Source: Myxosarcina sp. GI1 (GTDB lineage: Bacteria; Cyanobacteriota; Cyanobacteriia; Cyanobacteriales; Xenococcaceae). Taken from it: a DNA stretch of 64,000 nucleotides. The translations under genes were made by a program, and so were the position numbers. Where the stretch lies: assembly GCF_000756305.1 (NCBI RefSeq), contig NZ_JRFE01000024.1:415897-479896 (forward strand), read 5' to 3'. The notes beneath the pieces were generated by a model, which was not told where the DNA came from, made no database searches, and saw only the letters and a program-made list of their open reading frames with translations. Of the stretch, positions 1 to 10,000 are shown piece by piece (the first letter of the stretch is position 1; the number at the start of each line of letters is the position of its first letter).

Positions 1-441
1 CAGCGTTTAAATGAATTATATTTAAATGTACCAAAATTACAAACAGAGCTTTCTAGCTATTCCCGAAAAACTTGGCAAACATGGTTCTTATTATTGACAT
101 CTATACCGATAATTGCATTGGTTTTGTTCGGACTTTATTTAAGAATTAATAATTTAGAAAAAAAATCAATTCCTTTAGAACGAGTTGGTTTATATGGGAA
201 GTTAGATTTGAGTGGTTTGGCTCAAAGAGTTGTCAGAGCGTTTGAACAAGATTTAGAGCTTGCCAGTATTTCCGATGTTTATGTCGCCCAAAAAGGTAGC
301 ACGGTAATTTTAAAAGGAACTATTTCTAATTTATATCTTCTCAACAGAATGAAAGATATTGCTAAAAATGTAGAAGGCGTGACCAGTGTAGATACTAGCT
401 CAGTCGAAATTAGGTCAAATTTACCAGGGGAGGCTTTATAG
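1..441 (+). CDS. BON-domain membrane-anchored protein, 5'-truncated by window edge
   Basis: The frame is open from the first base, so the gene starts outside the window and only the last 146 codons are seen. The visible part has a hydrophobic membrane segment (about residues 28-48, rich in Leu/Ile/Phe) followed by a soluble C-terminal domain. That domain has the BON pattern: a short helix region, a strand around VYVAQKGSTVILKGTISN, and a closing segment with VEGVTSVDTS. BON domains are known in periplasmic and outer-membrane stress proteins and are thought to bind lipid or membranes; the role here is inferred only from that. A TTG at position 94 could be called as a start, but it falls inside the membrane segment, so the longer open frame is preferred. 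Confidence 0.7.
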   Translation, partial: QRLNELYLNVPKLQTELSSYSRKTWQTWFLLLTSIPIIALVLFGLYLRINNLEKKSIPLERVGLYGKLDLSGLAQRVVRAFEQDLELASISDVYVAQKGSTVILKGTISNLYLLNRMKDIAKNVEGVTSVDTSSVEIRSNLPGEAL

Positions 442-757
442 CGATCGCTCTTCCCTGTCTTCTGGACGTTTCATTATCATCTTTTTGTTTTCATAACGGG
501 TGTTTTTTGTCAATAAATTTAAGTAAAATTTTGCAAAAAAGCAAGTGAGTAATTGCTATAACTTTTTGTAAAACTTTGTTAACATAAATCAATTTTTTTT
601 TATCGAAATGTGTCAAATCCCCAAATATCATAATTTTGGGGTGCATTATTTGATAAATAAATAGAGATTGGCAATTTTGTAGGTTTTACAAACCTTATCT
701 TAAGATCGGCGATCGTTCTATAAAGCCCCGTTAAGTTCAAGAAGGAGAGTCAAATTT
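442..757 (+). promoter_or_regulatory. chlH upstream region
   Basis: This 316-base AT-rich spacer has no open frame of note. It should hold the chlH promoter. A ribosome-binding site (GAAGGAG, 741-747) lies 10 bases before the ATG at 758. TTGT/TAACAT-like promoter boxes occur around 565-590, but I cannot pick a start site with confidence. No riboswitch or strong hairpin was recognised. Confidence 0.4.
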
Positions 758-3700
758 ATGTTCACTCACGTCAAGTCCACCATTCGGCGCGTAACTCCCG
801 AAGCACTAAATGGACGCGAACTACTAAAGGTGGTCTATGTCGTGCTAGAGCCTCAGTATCAAAGCACCCTAACCGAAGCTGCTAAATCGATTAATAGCAA
901 TAATCCTCATTTGGCAGTAGAACTATGCGGTTATTTAATTGAAGAATTGCGAGATGCAGAAAACTACTCCAACTTTCAGCAAGATGTAGCAGAGGCAAAT
1001 ATATTTATTGCATCTTTAATTTTTATCGAAGATTTAGCTCAAAAAGTAGTCGAAGCAGTCAAGCCCCATCGCGATCGCCTGGATGCCGCTATTGTTTTCC
1101 CTTCCATGCCCGAAGTTATGCGTCTCAACAAACTAGGCAGCTTTTCAATGGCGCAACTAGGACAATCCAAAAGCGCGATCGCTCAGTTTATGCGGAAGCG
1201 CAAGCAACAGTCTGGTAGTTCGTTTCAAGATGCGATGCTCAAGCTATTGCGGACTCTGCCTAAAGTGTTAAAGTACTTGCCTGTAGAAAAAGCCCAGGAT
1301 GCCCGTAACTTTATGCTGAGTTTTCAGTATTGGTTGGGTGGTAACGCCGATAACCTGGAAAACTTTTTGCTGATGCTGGCAGATAAGTACGTATACCCCA
1401 ACGACAAGTTTTTACAGTACGCCGAACCAATTGTCTATCCAGACATGGGCATCTGGCATCCTCTCGCACCAAAAATGTTTGAGGATGTTGGTGAATATCT
1501 CAACTGGTACGATAGCCGCCCCGACATCAGTAAAGATGTCAAAGATCCTTTAGCTCCCTGTGTGGGTTTGGTACTGCAACGCACTCACTTAGTTACTCAG
1601 GACGATGCTCACTATGTAGCAATGGTACAAGAACTAGAATGTATGGGAGCGCGAGTTATTCCCGTGTTTGCAGGAGGATTAGACTTTTCCAAGCCAGTAG
1701 ATGCTTATTTTGGGGCGACGGGAGAGAAACAGGCTATTGTCGATGTCGTAGTTTCCCTAACAGGCTTTGCCCTGGTAGGAGGTCCTGCCAGACAAGATCA
1801 TCCCAAAGCGATCGAATCTTTAAAACGCCTCAACCGTCCCTATATGGTGGCATTACCTTTAGTATTTCAAACTACCGAAGAATGGGAGTCGAGCGAGTTG
1901 GGACTGCACCCCGTACAGGTTGCTTTACAAATTGCCATTCCCGAACTAGATGGCGCGATCGAACCGATTATTGCCTCTGGTAGAGACGGTGCGACTGGTA
2001 GAGCGATCGCCCTACAGGATCGGGTTGAAGCGATCGCCCGTAGAGCGATGAAGTGGGCAGTATTGCGTAAAAAACCCAAACTAGCTAAAAAAGTTGCCAT
2101 CACCGTATTCAGCTTTCCACCCGATAAAGGTAATGTCGGTACGGCTGCATACTTAGATGTCTTCGGTTCGATTTACGAAGTAATGAAAGGACTTCGAGGC
2201 AACGGATACGACGTAAAAGACTTACCCGAATCTCCCCAAGAATTGATGGAGGCGGTAATTCACGATGCCCAGGCGCAGTATGCTTCACCCGAACTTAATA
2301 TTGCCCATCGCATGTCGGTAGAACAGTACGAAAGACTAACTCCTTATTCGGTCAAGCTAGAGGAAAACTGGGGACAACCACCAGGACATTTAAATAGTGA
2401 TGGTAAAAATTTACTAATCTACGGTAAAGAGTTTGGCAACGTCTTTATTGGCGTACAGCCTACCTTTGGTTACGAAGGCGACCCCATGCGCCTGTTATTT
2501 TCTCGTTCTGCTTCTCCCCATCACGGTTTTGCTGCTTACTACACCTACATAGAAAGTATTTGGAAAGCCGATGCGGTACTGCACTTTGGTACTCATGGTT
2601 CGCTAGAATTCATGCCAGGAAAACAAATGGGTATGTCTGGAGACTGTTATCCCGATAGTTTGATCGGTAGTACCCCCAATATTTATTACTATGCGGCAAA
2701 CAATCCTTCCGAAGCTACCATCGCCAAACGCCGCAGCTATGCTTCGACTATTTCTTATCTAACTCCTCCTGCGGAAAATGCTGGTTTATATAAGGGTTTA
2801 AAAGAATTAGGGGAACTGATCGGTTCCTATCAAAGCCTTAAAGATGGCGGACGGGGTATTCAAATTGTCGATACGGTTATCGACCAAGCCAAGCTTGTTA
2901 ACTTAGATCGAGATATTGACTTTCCCAATAAAACTGCCAAGGAAATGACCAAAGAAGAACGGGATACAATTATCGGCTTGGTTTACAAAAAGCTGATGGA
3001 AATTGAATCTCGTTTATTGCCCTGTGGCTTGCACGTAATTGGTAAACCGCCAACAGCCGAAGAAGCGATCGCTACTTTAGTCAATATTTCCAATTTAGAC
3101 CGCGAAGAAGAAGAAATTGTCTCTTTACCCCGCATTATTGCCAACAGCATCGGACGCGATATCGATGAAATTTATGCCAATAACGATCGCGGCGTTTTAA
3201 AAGATGTACAGTTACTTCAAGACATCACACAGGCTACTCGTGCTGCCGTATCTGCTTTGGTTAAAGCCCAGGTAGATGCCGAAGGTAGAGTCTCGATGGT
3301 ATCCAAACTCAACTTTTTAAATATTGGTAAAAAATCACCCTGGGTTGAAGCCTTACACCAACACGGCTATAAAAATGTCGATGCCGAAGCTTTAAAACCA
3401 CTATTTGAATATCTTGAATTCTGCTTAGAACAAGTTTGCGCCGATAACGAACTCGGTGGTTTACTCAAGGCTTTAGAAGGTGAATACGTACTACCAGGAC
3501 CTGGAGGCGATCCGATCCGCAACCCCAATGTCTTGCCTACAGGTAAAAACATTCACGCTTTAGATCCCCAGGCAATTCCTACCCTGGCGGCGGTTAAATC
3601 AGCAAAAATCGTTGTAGATCGCTTAATAGAACGCCAAAAAATAGATAACGGTGGAGAATATCCCGAAACTATTGCCTGCGTTCTCTGGGGTACGGATAAC

Positions 3701-4729
3701 ATTAAAACCTATGGCGAATCTCTAGCACAAATCATGTGGATGATTGGAGTACGTCCCGTCCCCGATGCTTTGGGTAGAGTCAATAAGCTGGAACTAATTC
3801 CCTTGGAAGAATTAGGTCGTCCTCGGATTGATGTAGTAGTTAACTGTTCTGGTGTCTTCCGCGATCTGTTTATCAATCAGATGAACCTCTTAGATCGCGG
3901 TGTCAAAATGGCAGCCGAAGCCGACGAACCCATAGAAATGAACTTCGTCCGCAAACACGCCCAGGAACAGGCAGCAGAAATGGGGGTCAATATTCGTCAG
4001 GCAGCAACCCGTATCTTTTCTAACGCTTCTGGTTCGTACTCTTCTAACATCAACCTGGCTGTGGAAAACAGCAGTTGGGAAGAAGAAAAAGAACTTCAGG
4101 ATATGTATCTCAACCGCAAATCCTTTGCTTTTGACTCCGACAACCCAGGAGTTATGAAAGAAGGTCGTCAGGTATTCGAGTCATCCTTAAAAAAAGCCGA
4201 TGTTACCTTCCAAAACCTAGATTCATCGGAAATTAGTTTAACTGATGTTTCTCACTACTTCGACTCCGACCCCACCAAAATCGTCTCCAGCCTCAGAGAT
4301 GACGGCAAAATGCCTACAGCATATATTGCCGATACCACTACCGCTAATGCCCAGGTTCGTACTCTCTCCGAAACCGTCCGTTTAGATGCCCGTACTAAAC
4401 TACTCAACCCCAAATGGTACGAAGGGATGCTAAGTCACGGTTATGAAGGTGTCCGCGAACTATCCAAGCGTCTGGTCAATACGATGGGCTGGTCGGCAAC
4501 TGCCGATGCGGTAGATAACTGGGTTTATGAAGATGTTAACACTACCTTTATCGACGACCCTGAAATGTGTAAGCGTTTGATGGACATGAACCCCAATTCT
4601 TTCCGTAAAATCGTCGGTACTTTGCTCGAAGTCAACGGACGCGGTTACTGGGAAACTAGCGAAGAAAACCTGGACCGTTTGCGGGAACTGTATCAGGAAG
4701 TGGAAGACAAGATTGAAGGGATTGAATAA
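758..4729 (+). CDS. chlH: Magnesium chelatase, H subunit
   Basis: This is the large porphyrin-binding subunit of magnesium chelatase, which with ChlI and ChlD inserts Mg2+ into protoporphyrin IX at the entry to chlorophyll synthesis. The product is 1323 residues, the usual full length for ChlH, and is collinear with the CobN/ChlH family along its whole length. Family signatures include [16 protein letters not shown] in the CobN/Mg-chelatase core (about residues 619-634) and the C-terminal stretch with [16 protein letters not shown]. The start at 758 is supported by GAAGGAG ten bases upstream. The gene stands alone and is closed by a strong intrinsic terminator at 4765-4799, so it is probably monocistronic. 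The frame is intact and many HIP1 octamers lie inside it. Confidence 0.98.
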   Translation: MFTHVKSTIRRVTPEALNGRELLKVVYVVLEPQYQSTLTEAAKSINSNNPHLAVELCGYLIEELRDAENYSNFQQDVAEANIFIASLIFIEDLAQKVVEAVKPHRDRLDAAIVFPSMPEVMRLNKLGSFSMAQLGQSKSAIAQFMRKRKQQSGSSFQDAMLKLLRTLPKVLKYLPVEKAQDARNFMLSFQYWLGGNADNLENFLLMLADKYVYPNDKFLQYAEPIVYPDMGIWHPLAPKMFEDVGEYLNWYDSRPDISKDVKDPLAPCVGLVLQRTHLVTQDDAHYVAMVQELECMGARVIPVFAGGLDFSKPVDAYFGATGEKQAIVDVVVSLTGFALVGGPARQDHPKAIESLKRLNRPYMVALPLVFQTTEEWESSELGLHPVQVALQIAIPELDGAIEPIIASGRDGATGRAIALQDRVEAIARRAMKWAVLRKKPKLAKKVAITVFSFPPDKGNVGTAAYLDVFGSIYEVMKGLRGNGYDVKDLPESPQELMEAVIHDAQAQYASPELNIAHRMSVEQYERLTPYSVKLEENWGQPPGHLNSDGKNLLIYGKEFGNVFIGVQPTFGYEGDPMRLLFSRSASPHHGFAAYYTYIESIWKADAVLHFGTHGSLEFMPGKQMGMSGDCYPDSLIGSTPNIYYYAANNPSEATIAKRRSYASTISYLTPPAENAGLYKGLKELGELIGSYQSLKDGGRGIQIVDTVIDQAKLVNLDRDIDFPNKTAKEMTKEERDTIIGLVYKKLMEIESRLLPCGLHVIGKPPTAEEAIATLVNISNLDREEEEIVSLPRIIANSIGRDIDEIYANNDRGVLKDVQLLQDITQATRAAVSALVKAQVDAEGRVSMVSKLNFLNIGKKSPWVEALHQHGYKNVDAEALKPLFEYLEFCLEQVCADNELGGLLKALEGEYVLPGPGGDPIRNPNVLPTGKNIHALDPQAIPTLAAVKSAKIVVDRLIERQKIDNGGEYPETIACVLWGTDNIKTYGESLAQIMWMIGVRPVPDALGRVNKLELIPLEELGRPRIDVVVNCSGVFRDLFINQMNLLDRGVKMAAEADEPIEMNFVRKHAQEQAAEMGVNIRQAATRIFSNASGSYSSNINLAVENSSWEEEKELQDMYLNRKSFAFDSDNPGVMKEGRQVFESSLKKADVTFQNLDSSEISLTDVSHYFDSDPTKIVSSLRDDGKMPTAYIADTTTANAQVRTLSETVRLDARTKLLNPKWYEGMLSHGYEGVRELSKRLVNTMGWSATADAVDNWVYEDVNTTFIDDPEMCKRLMDMNPNSFRKIVGTLLEVNGRGYWETSEENLDRLRELYQEVEDKIEGIE

Positions 4730-4764
4730 ATAATTCCGAATCCAGGTAAATTAATAATGTTATC

Positions 4765-4799
4765 TGCAGGGAAGTTCTTAGAACGTCCCTGCATTTTTT
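4765..4799 (+). terminator. Intrinsic terminator of chlH
   Basis: The arms TGCAGGGA (4765-4772) and TCCCTGCA (4786-4793) form a perfect 8-bp stem, extended inward by GTTCT/AGAAC pairing, and are followed by a run of six T. It begins 36 bases after the chlH stop codon. Confidence 0.9.
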
Positions 4800-4892
4800 A
4801 TAAATTAAAAAACTAATGCGATCGCTATGATGTCTTAACAGGTAATTTAGTTGCTATACATGACACCTATCACTGGGAAAATCAAAAAAGTA

Positions 4893-5972
4893 TTAATTAA
4901 CTGTTTTATTTTCCCAAACAACATTGTTTTGCTCGTTGTATGCTACTGGCTCTCGTACGATATCAACAATTTTTTTGATGAAACTAGAGGTGGGTACTGC
5001 TAGTATCAATCCCAGAAAGCCTGCAAATTTTGCCCCAATTAACAAAACAACAATTATGATTGCTGGATTTAAACCAGTGATGCCTCCAATTAGGCGTGGT
5101 GCAACTAAATTATCGTTGATTTGTACTACAATAATTGCCACAATTAGCACTTTTAAACCCAGCCAAACATTTTGAAAAGCTAGCAGAATGCTTATTCCCA
5201 AAATTGCGATCGTGCCTCCAAAAGGAATCAAGCTAGCCAGCCCGATAAAGATGCCAAACAATAGTCCCAGAGGTACGTTTAAAACCACAAAAGCAATAGA
5301 CTGTGCTGTCGCCAGAATGAGTGCCAGTGTTGCCTGTCCTAAAAAATATCTCTGAAAACTCGATCGTAAGGAGTTTTGAATTCGAGTTCGCCAGTTGTCC
5401 GAAAACCAGCTTAAAATTCCGTTCCAGAGCCGTTCTCCACTAAATACGAGAAGGATGCTAAGTATAAATGTAGCCAAAAAATTTACGGCACTATCAATAG
5501 TGCCAAGGATAATGTTAACAATTTTGCTAGTAGCAGAATTGAGAGCGTTTGAAAGTTGATTGGTGGCTTGTACTATTAGCTGGTCAACATTAAGGAGTGA
5601 ATTTTCAAAGTTTAAACGATCGCTTAGCTGAAGTATTTGGGTTTTGGCTTGTTCGATCCAACGCGGGGATCGCTCTGCAAAATCGAGTAGTTGTTGCCAC
5701 ACTAAAGGAGCTAGAAAGATAATGGCGATAGATGCCAACAAAAGAGTAATTAGCAATACAAAAGCGATCGCCCAGCCTCTGGCGATTTTCTGCTGCTCCA
5801 AAAATTTTATCGGATAATCGAGCAGAGCCGCGATTAGGGTGGCGGTAATTACAATGTTAGTAACGGGTTGTAAGAGCGAACCTAACTGATACAGCAGCCA
5901 TCCATTAAGAAAGATTAGCGGAAAAGCTAACCCCGCGATCGCCCATTTAGGAAGATTAGAATCAAAAGCCAT
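4893..5972 (-). CDS. AI-2E family (PerM/UPF0118) transporter
   Basis: A 359-residue polytopic membrane protein of the AI-2E transporter family. It shows the family layout: two N-terminal membrane helices, a long amphipathic middle region (about residues 90-150) with few membrane helices, then a C-terminal bundle with the conserved glycine/proline pattern GLLFGIFIGLASLIPFGGT and VQINDNLVAPRLIGGITGLNP. Members include the autoinducer-2 exporter TqsA and Na+/H+ antiporter-like proteins, so the substrate cannot be deduced. It is followed on the same strand by nothing for 163 bases to the chlH terminator. The sugar permease gene ends... upstream at 6007, 34 bases before this start, so the two could be co-transcribed. 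Confidence 0.9.
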   Translation of the reverse strand: MAFDSNLPKWAIAGLAFPLIFLNGWLLYQLGSLLQPVTNIVITATLIAALLDYPIKFLEQQKIARGWAIAFVLLITLLLASIAIIFLAPLVWQQLLDFAERSPRWIEQAKTQILQLSDRLNFENSLLNVDQLIVQATNQLSNALNSATSKIVNIILGTIDSAVNFLATFILSILLVFSGERLWNGILSWFSDNWRTRIQNSLRSSFQRYFLGQATLALILATAQSIAFVVLNVPLGLLFGIFIGLASLIPFGGTIAILGISILLAFQNVWLGLKVLIVAIIVVQINDNLVAPRLIGGITGLNPAIIIVVLLIGAKFAGFLGLILAVPTSSFIKKIVDIVREPVAYNEQNNVVWENKTVN

Positions 5973-6006
5973 AAGATATCGAGTTAGTTAATAACTTCTA
6001 AATAAA

Positions 6007-6897
6007 CTATTCAGTAGTTTCATTCCAAACTCGCAGATAGAAATAAACCAAGATAGCCGCGATCGCGAGCAAAACTGTAGCAGCGGCAGCAGCATAGCCA
6101 AATTCAAAACGAGCAAAAGCTTGTTCGTAAATATAGTAAACCAAAACGTTAGTCGAGTTTAACGGTCCACCACCAGTAATGATATAAACCTGCTCGAAAC
6201 TACGGAGAGTAAAAATAGCCGTAGTTAAAATCGCAAAAATTAAAGTTGGTTTCAGTCCTGGTAGGGTTACATACCAAAACTTCTGCCAGCCATTGGCACC
6301 ATCTAGTTCGGCAGCTTCGTAACGAGATTGAGGAATAGTTTGTAAGCCAGCTAAAAATACGACCAAATTAAAACCTAACTGTTTCCAACTGCTTAATAAA
6401 ATTAGTACGGGCATCGCCCAAACGGTACTACTCAACCAGGGAATTGGCTCTAGTCCCAACCAAATTAGCAAACTATTTACAGGTCCCTGAGTTTGAAATA
6501 GCCAACGAAAAGCTAAACCCACAGCCACCACAGAGGTAATGGAAGGAATAAAGTAAGCAGTGCGTAAGATTCCTCGTAAAGCCAGAGATTTATTTAATAA
6601 AGCAGCTAATCCCAAAGGAATAACAATAGTAGGAATAACCGTCGCTACAGTAAAGTAAGCCGTGTTACCAATTACCTGCCAAAAATCTTCATCGGTAAAC
6701 AGCCTTAGATAGTTATACAAGCCTACCCATCGAACGCCGTCAACTGTAAAACTGCCAGTGGTAAAACTCAAATAGAGTAAATAAGCAATCGGAAAAAATA
6801 GAAAAATTGCCAGCAAAACTAGTGCGGGTGCGAGAAATACCCAAGCCGCAACAGGATCGCGATCGAGCCAGGAAGAAATGTTGTCAGGTTTGTTCAT
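6007..6897 (-). CDS. Sugar ABC transporter permease (MalF/UgpA type)
   Basis: A 296-residue inner-membrane permease with six predicted membrane helices. It has the EAA loop that contacts the ATPase, seen as EAAELDGANGWQKFWYVTLP (about residues 197-216), which marks the MalF/UgpA/LacF class of carbohydrate importers. Such permeases normally work as a heterodimer with a MalG-type partner, a periplasmic binding protein and an ATPase. None of these is encoded nearby, so the rest of the system must lie elsewhere, or this is one half of a dispersed transporter as in the cyanobacterial Ggt glucosylglycerol system. The substrate is unknown. The start ATG at 6897 gives the usual cytoplasmic N-terminus before the first helix. 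Confidence 0.9.
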   Translation of the reverse strand: MNKPDNISSWLDRDPVAAWVFLAPALVLLAIFLFFPIAYLLYLSFTTGSFTVDGVRWVGLYNYLRLFTDEDFWQVIGNTAYFTVATVIPTIVIPLGLAALLNKSLALRGILRTAYFIPSITSVVAVGLAFRWLFQTQGPVNSLLIWLGLEPIPWLSSTVWAMPVLILLSSWKQLGFNLVVFLAGLQTIPQSRYEAAELDGANGWQKFWYVTLPGLKPTLIFAILTTAIFTLRSFEQVYIITGGGPLNSTNVLVYYIYEQAFARFEFGYAAAAATVLLAIAAILVYFYLRVWNETTE

Positions 6898-7078
6898 AAG
6901 CCGTCGAGCATCTAAAAGCTTAAGCTAAATCTTAGGCGATCGAGGTCATAGAAAAAGCATGAGTAGATGAGTGTAATTAAATATAAAATAATTTGGGCAG
7001 GCAACAGGCAATAGAGTAAAAACTCGATTGACGGTTTTATAAATTATTACGCCTACCCGCTCATACTCAAAACCTCAG

Positions 7079-10000
7079 TTAGGAAAAGTCAGTCATAGTA
7101 AGATTATCAGCATTTACTCCTATCAAAGTCGCTAGAATTTTATCAGTGTCTTTCAAACTAATTTCTGTCTGACCTCGATCGCTTGTAATTGCCAATTCCT
7201 CAAACTTCAAACCATCGGCTAGCACTATAGAGTCTTTGCCAACTTGAAAATCAAAAATTGTATCGGTTCCTTTACCTTTTCTCAGCACAAATTCATCGGC
7301 ACCAGTACCACCAAACAAACCATCGTTACCTATTCCTCCATCGAGCAGATCTTTACCAGCACCACCATCAAGCAACAGGTCATCGCCACCATTACCCCGC
7401 AACACGTCATTTCCCGAACGTCCCAGTAACACGTCATTACCTTTTTGACCGTTAATCACATCGTTGGAGTTATTAAACCCTTGAATGGTATTATCCAAGT
7501 CGTTTAAAAATGTCGCCGTATTAAAATTAAATACGCGAGAGCGAATTTGCTCGGCATTAAATACATCGAAGCTATCTTTAATCTTTTGTTGTCCGTCAAA
7601 CAAAATATTACCGATACCAGAAGGTAAATTATCTAGCTGTTCTAAGTTAAAGTCTGACAGAATAACTGTGGTGTCTCCTACTCCTTTAAAAGTAAGTTCT
7701 AAATCTTTCTGGTTTTGAGTGAGAATTAGATTATCGGCAGTTAACTGCGAACCAACGAATTTAAGAGTATCGACCTCATCAATAACCCTGGCGGGAGGAT
7801 TAATCCCAGTACCCACGCCGCCAAAGTCACTGATGATTACTCGACCATCGCCAGTATTGACAGTAAATGTCTTTTGTCCACCCGAACCAGAAACAGCGGT
7901 GCTGAAGTCAATTGTAGTTGTAGCCACAGCACTAGTATTATTAAAAGCCGCACCATCATCGAGAGTAAATTCGAGCGTGCGATTTCTCGTATCTAAAGTC
8001 TCAGCAGTATTGTTGTAAGTAACGGTTTCTAGGACTTGGCGATAGTTATCAATGTTGTCTTCACCAGTGAGTGAAAGAGTACCAGTAGCAAGATTATAAT
8101 CGGCAGAGATCTTGGTTCCAGTAGTATCGGCAGACAGTAACTCGTTACCTTTATTGAAGGGATTGGTAATAACTACCGTTGCTTCAGAGAGGGCATTGGA
8201 ATTAGAATCGGTCAAGGTGAGATTGTTGCCATCTAAGACAGAAACGGGACTGTCAGTAAAGGTAGCGAGCGAGTCGATGCCTGTATCTATGCCGTTAAGG
8301 TCTAGTTGAGGTGCGGCATTGCCGAAGATAATATAGCTTTCTCCTCGGCGATCGCTGAAAGTGCGACTATTACCCGAAATTAAATTACCAGCAGCAGGTG
8401 CGCTAATAATTATGTCATCAATGCCATCGTCGTTGATGTCTCCCGCACCGCTCACTGAAAAACCAGTCTCATCACCGATGTCACTACCCGCTAAAATTAT
8501 ACTTTTCTTGCCGTCAAGAGCGTCTACTGCAAGCTTGCCATCGCTGCCAACTTCGCTATCGCCAAAAACTATAAAGCTCGCACCTGGACCTGCATAAGAA
8601 CCTTGAAGTGTGTAGCCGCTGTATGGAGAGTAATAGTATCGACCTGCATCGGGGGCACCGATAATCAAGTCTTCAAAGCCATCGCCGTTGACATCTCCCG
8701 CACTGCTTACCGATCTACCTAAATTATCACCTTCTTCATCACTTTCTAGAGTAAAGCCATTGCTGCCATCTAGTGCATTGAGATCGATACTGCCGCTAGC
8801 TCCAATATCATTGCTACCAAATACTACATTACCCGTTCCAGACGCAACTAAATAGCCTCCTCTACCTATCTCAGCGTAAGCTACATTTATAATTATTTCA
8901 TCAAAGCCGTCACCGTTAATATCTCCGTCAACACTTACAGAAGCACCAAAATAGCGTTCGTAAGAGTTGTCATCAACAACAAAGCCATTACTGCCGTCGA
9001 GGGAATTTAGATCGATACTGCCATTACTACCGACTCCCTTGTCACCAAAGATTACATAAGTTTCTCCGTAACCACCATAGCTATAATCATCGACCGAATC
9101 TGGTGCGCTAATAATTATGTCGTCAAAGCTATCGCCATTAATATCTCCTCCACCATTGACAGCATAGCCAAAGCGATCGTTTCTACTAAATAAATCTTTT
9201 TCATCGTTAATGCCTTTTAGTGTGAAGCCATTGGTGCCGTTAAGGGAACTTAGTTCCAAACTGCCATCAATGCCGACTTCACTGCCGCCAAACACTACAT
9301 AGCTTTCGCCATTGTTTCTATAATCAGTCTCTGTACCAGCTGCATTAGGTGCGCCAATAATTAAATCGTCGAAACCATCACCGTTAACATCCCCTGCATT
9401 ACTGACAGAGTAACCAGCGCGATCGCCTGCTTCAATACCTTTAATTACAAAGCCATTACTGCCATCAAGAGAGTTTAGCTCGACATTTCCATCACTGCCG
9501 AGTTTTACTCTTCCAAACAACACATAACTTTTTCCTCCACCAGTATCGTTAGAGTAATTTTCCGTACCAGGTGCGCCGATAATCAGGTCATCGATACCAT
9601 CGCCATTGACATCACCTGCATTACTGACAGAAAAACCAGCGCGATCGCTATCGTTTCCATTTATAACAAAACCTTTACTACCGTCAAAAGAACTAAGGTC
9701 GATACTACCGTCGCTACCGATACCTTTACCACCAAAGACGACATAGCTTTCTCCTGCGGGATTAGCATTGGGTGCGCCGATAATTAGATCGGCGATACCG
9801 TCGTTATTGACATCACCCGCATTGCTGACTGAGTAACCGAAGCGATCGCCTTCAGCGATGCCGCTAATTACAAAGCCGTTGCTACCATTGACGTTTTCAA
9901 GGTTAAAAACGTTTTGGTTTTCGCTAAAAATCGTATCTATGGCGATTCTAGTCGTGGCGATCTTGCTGGTGCTATTAAATACCGCTCCTTCATCAACAGA

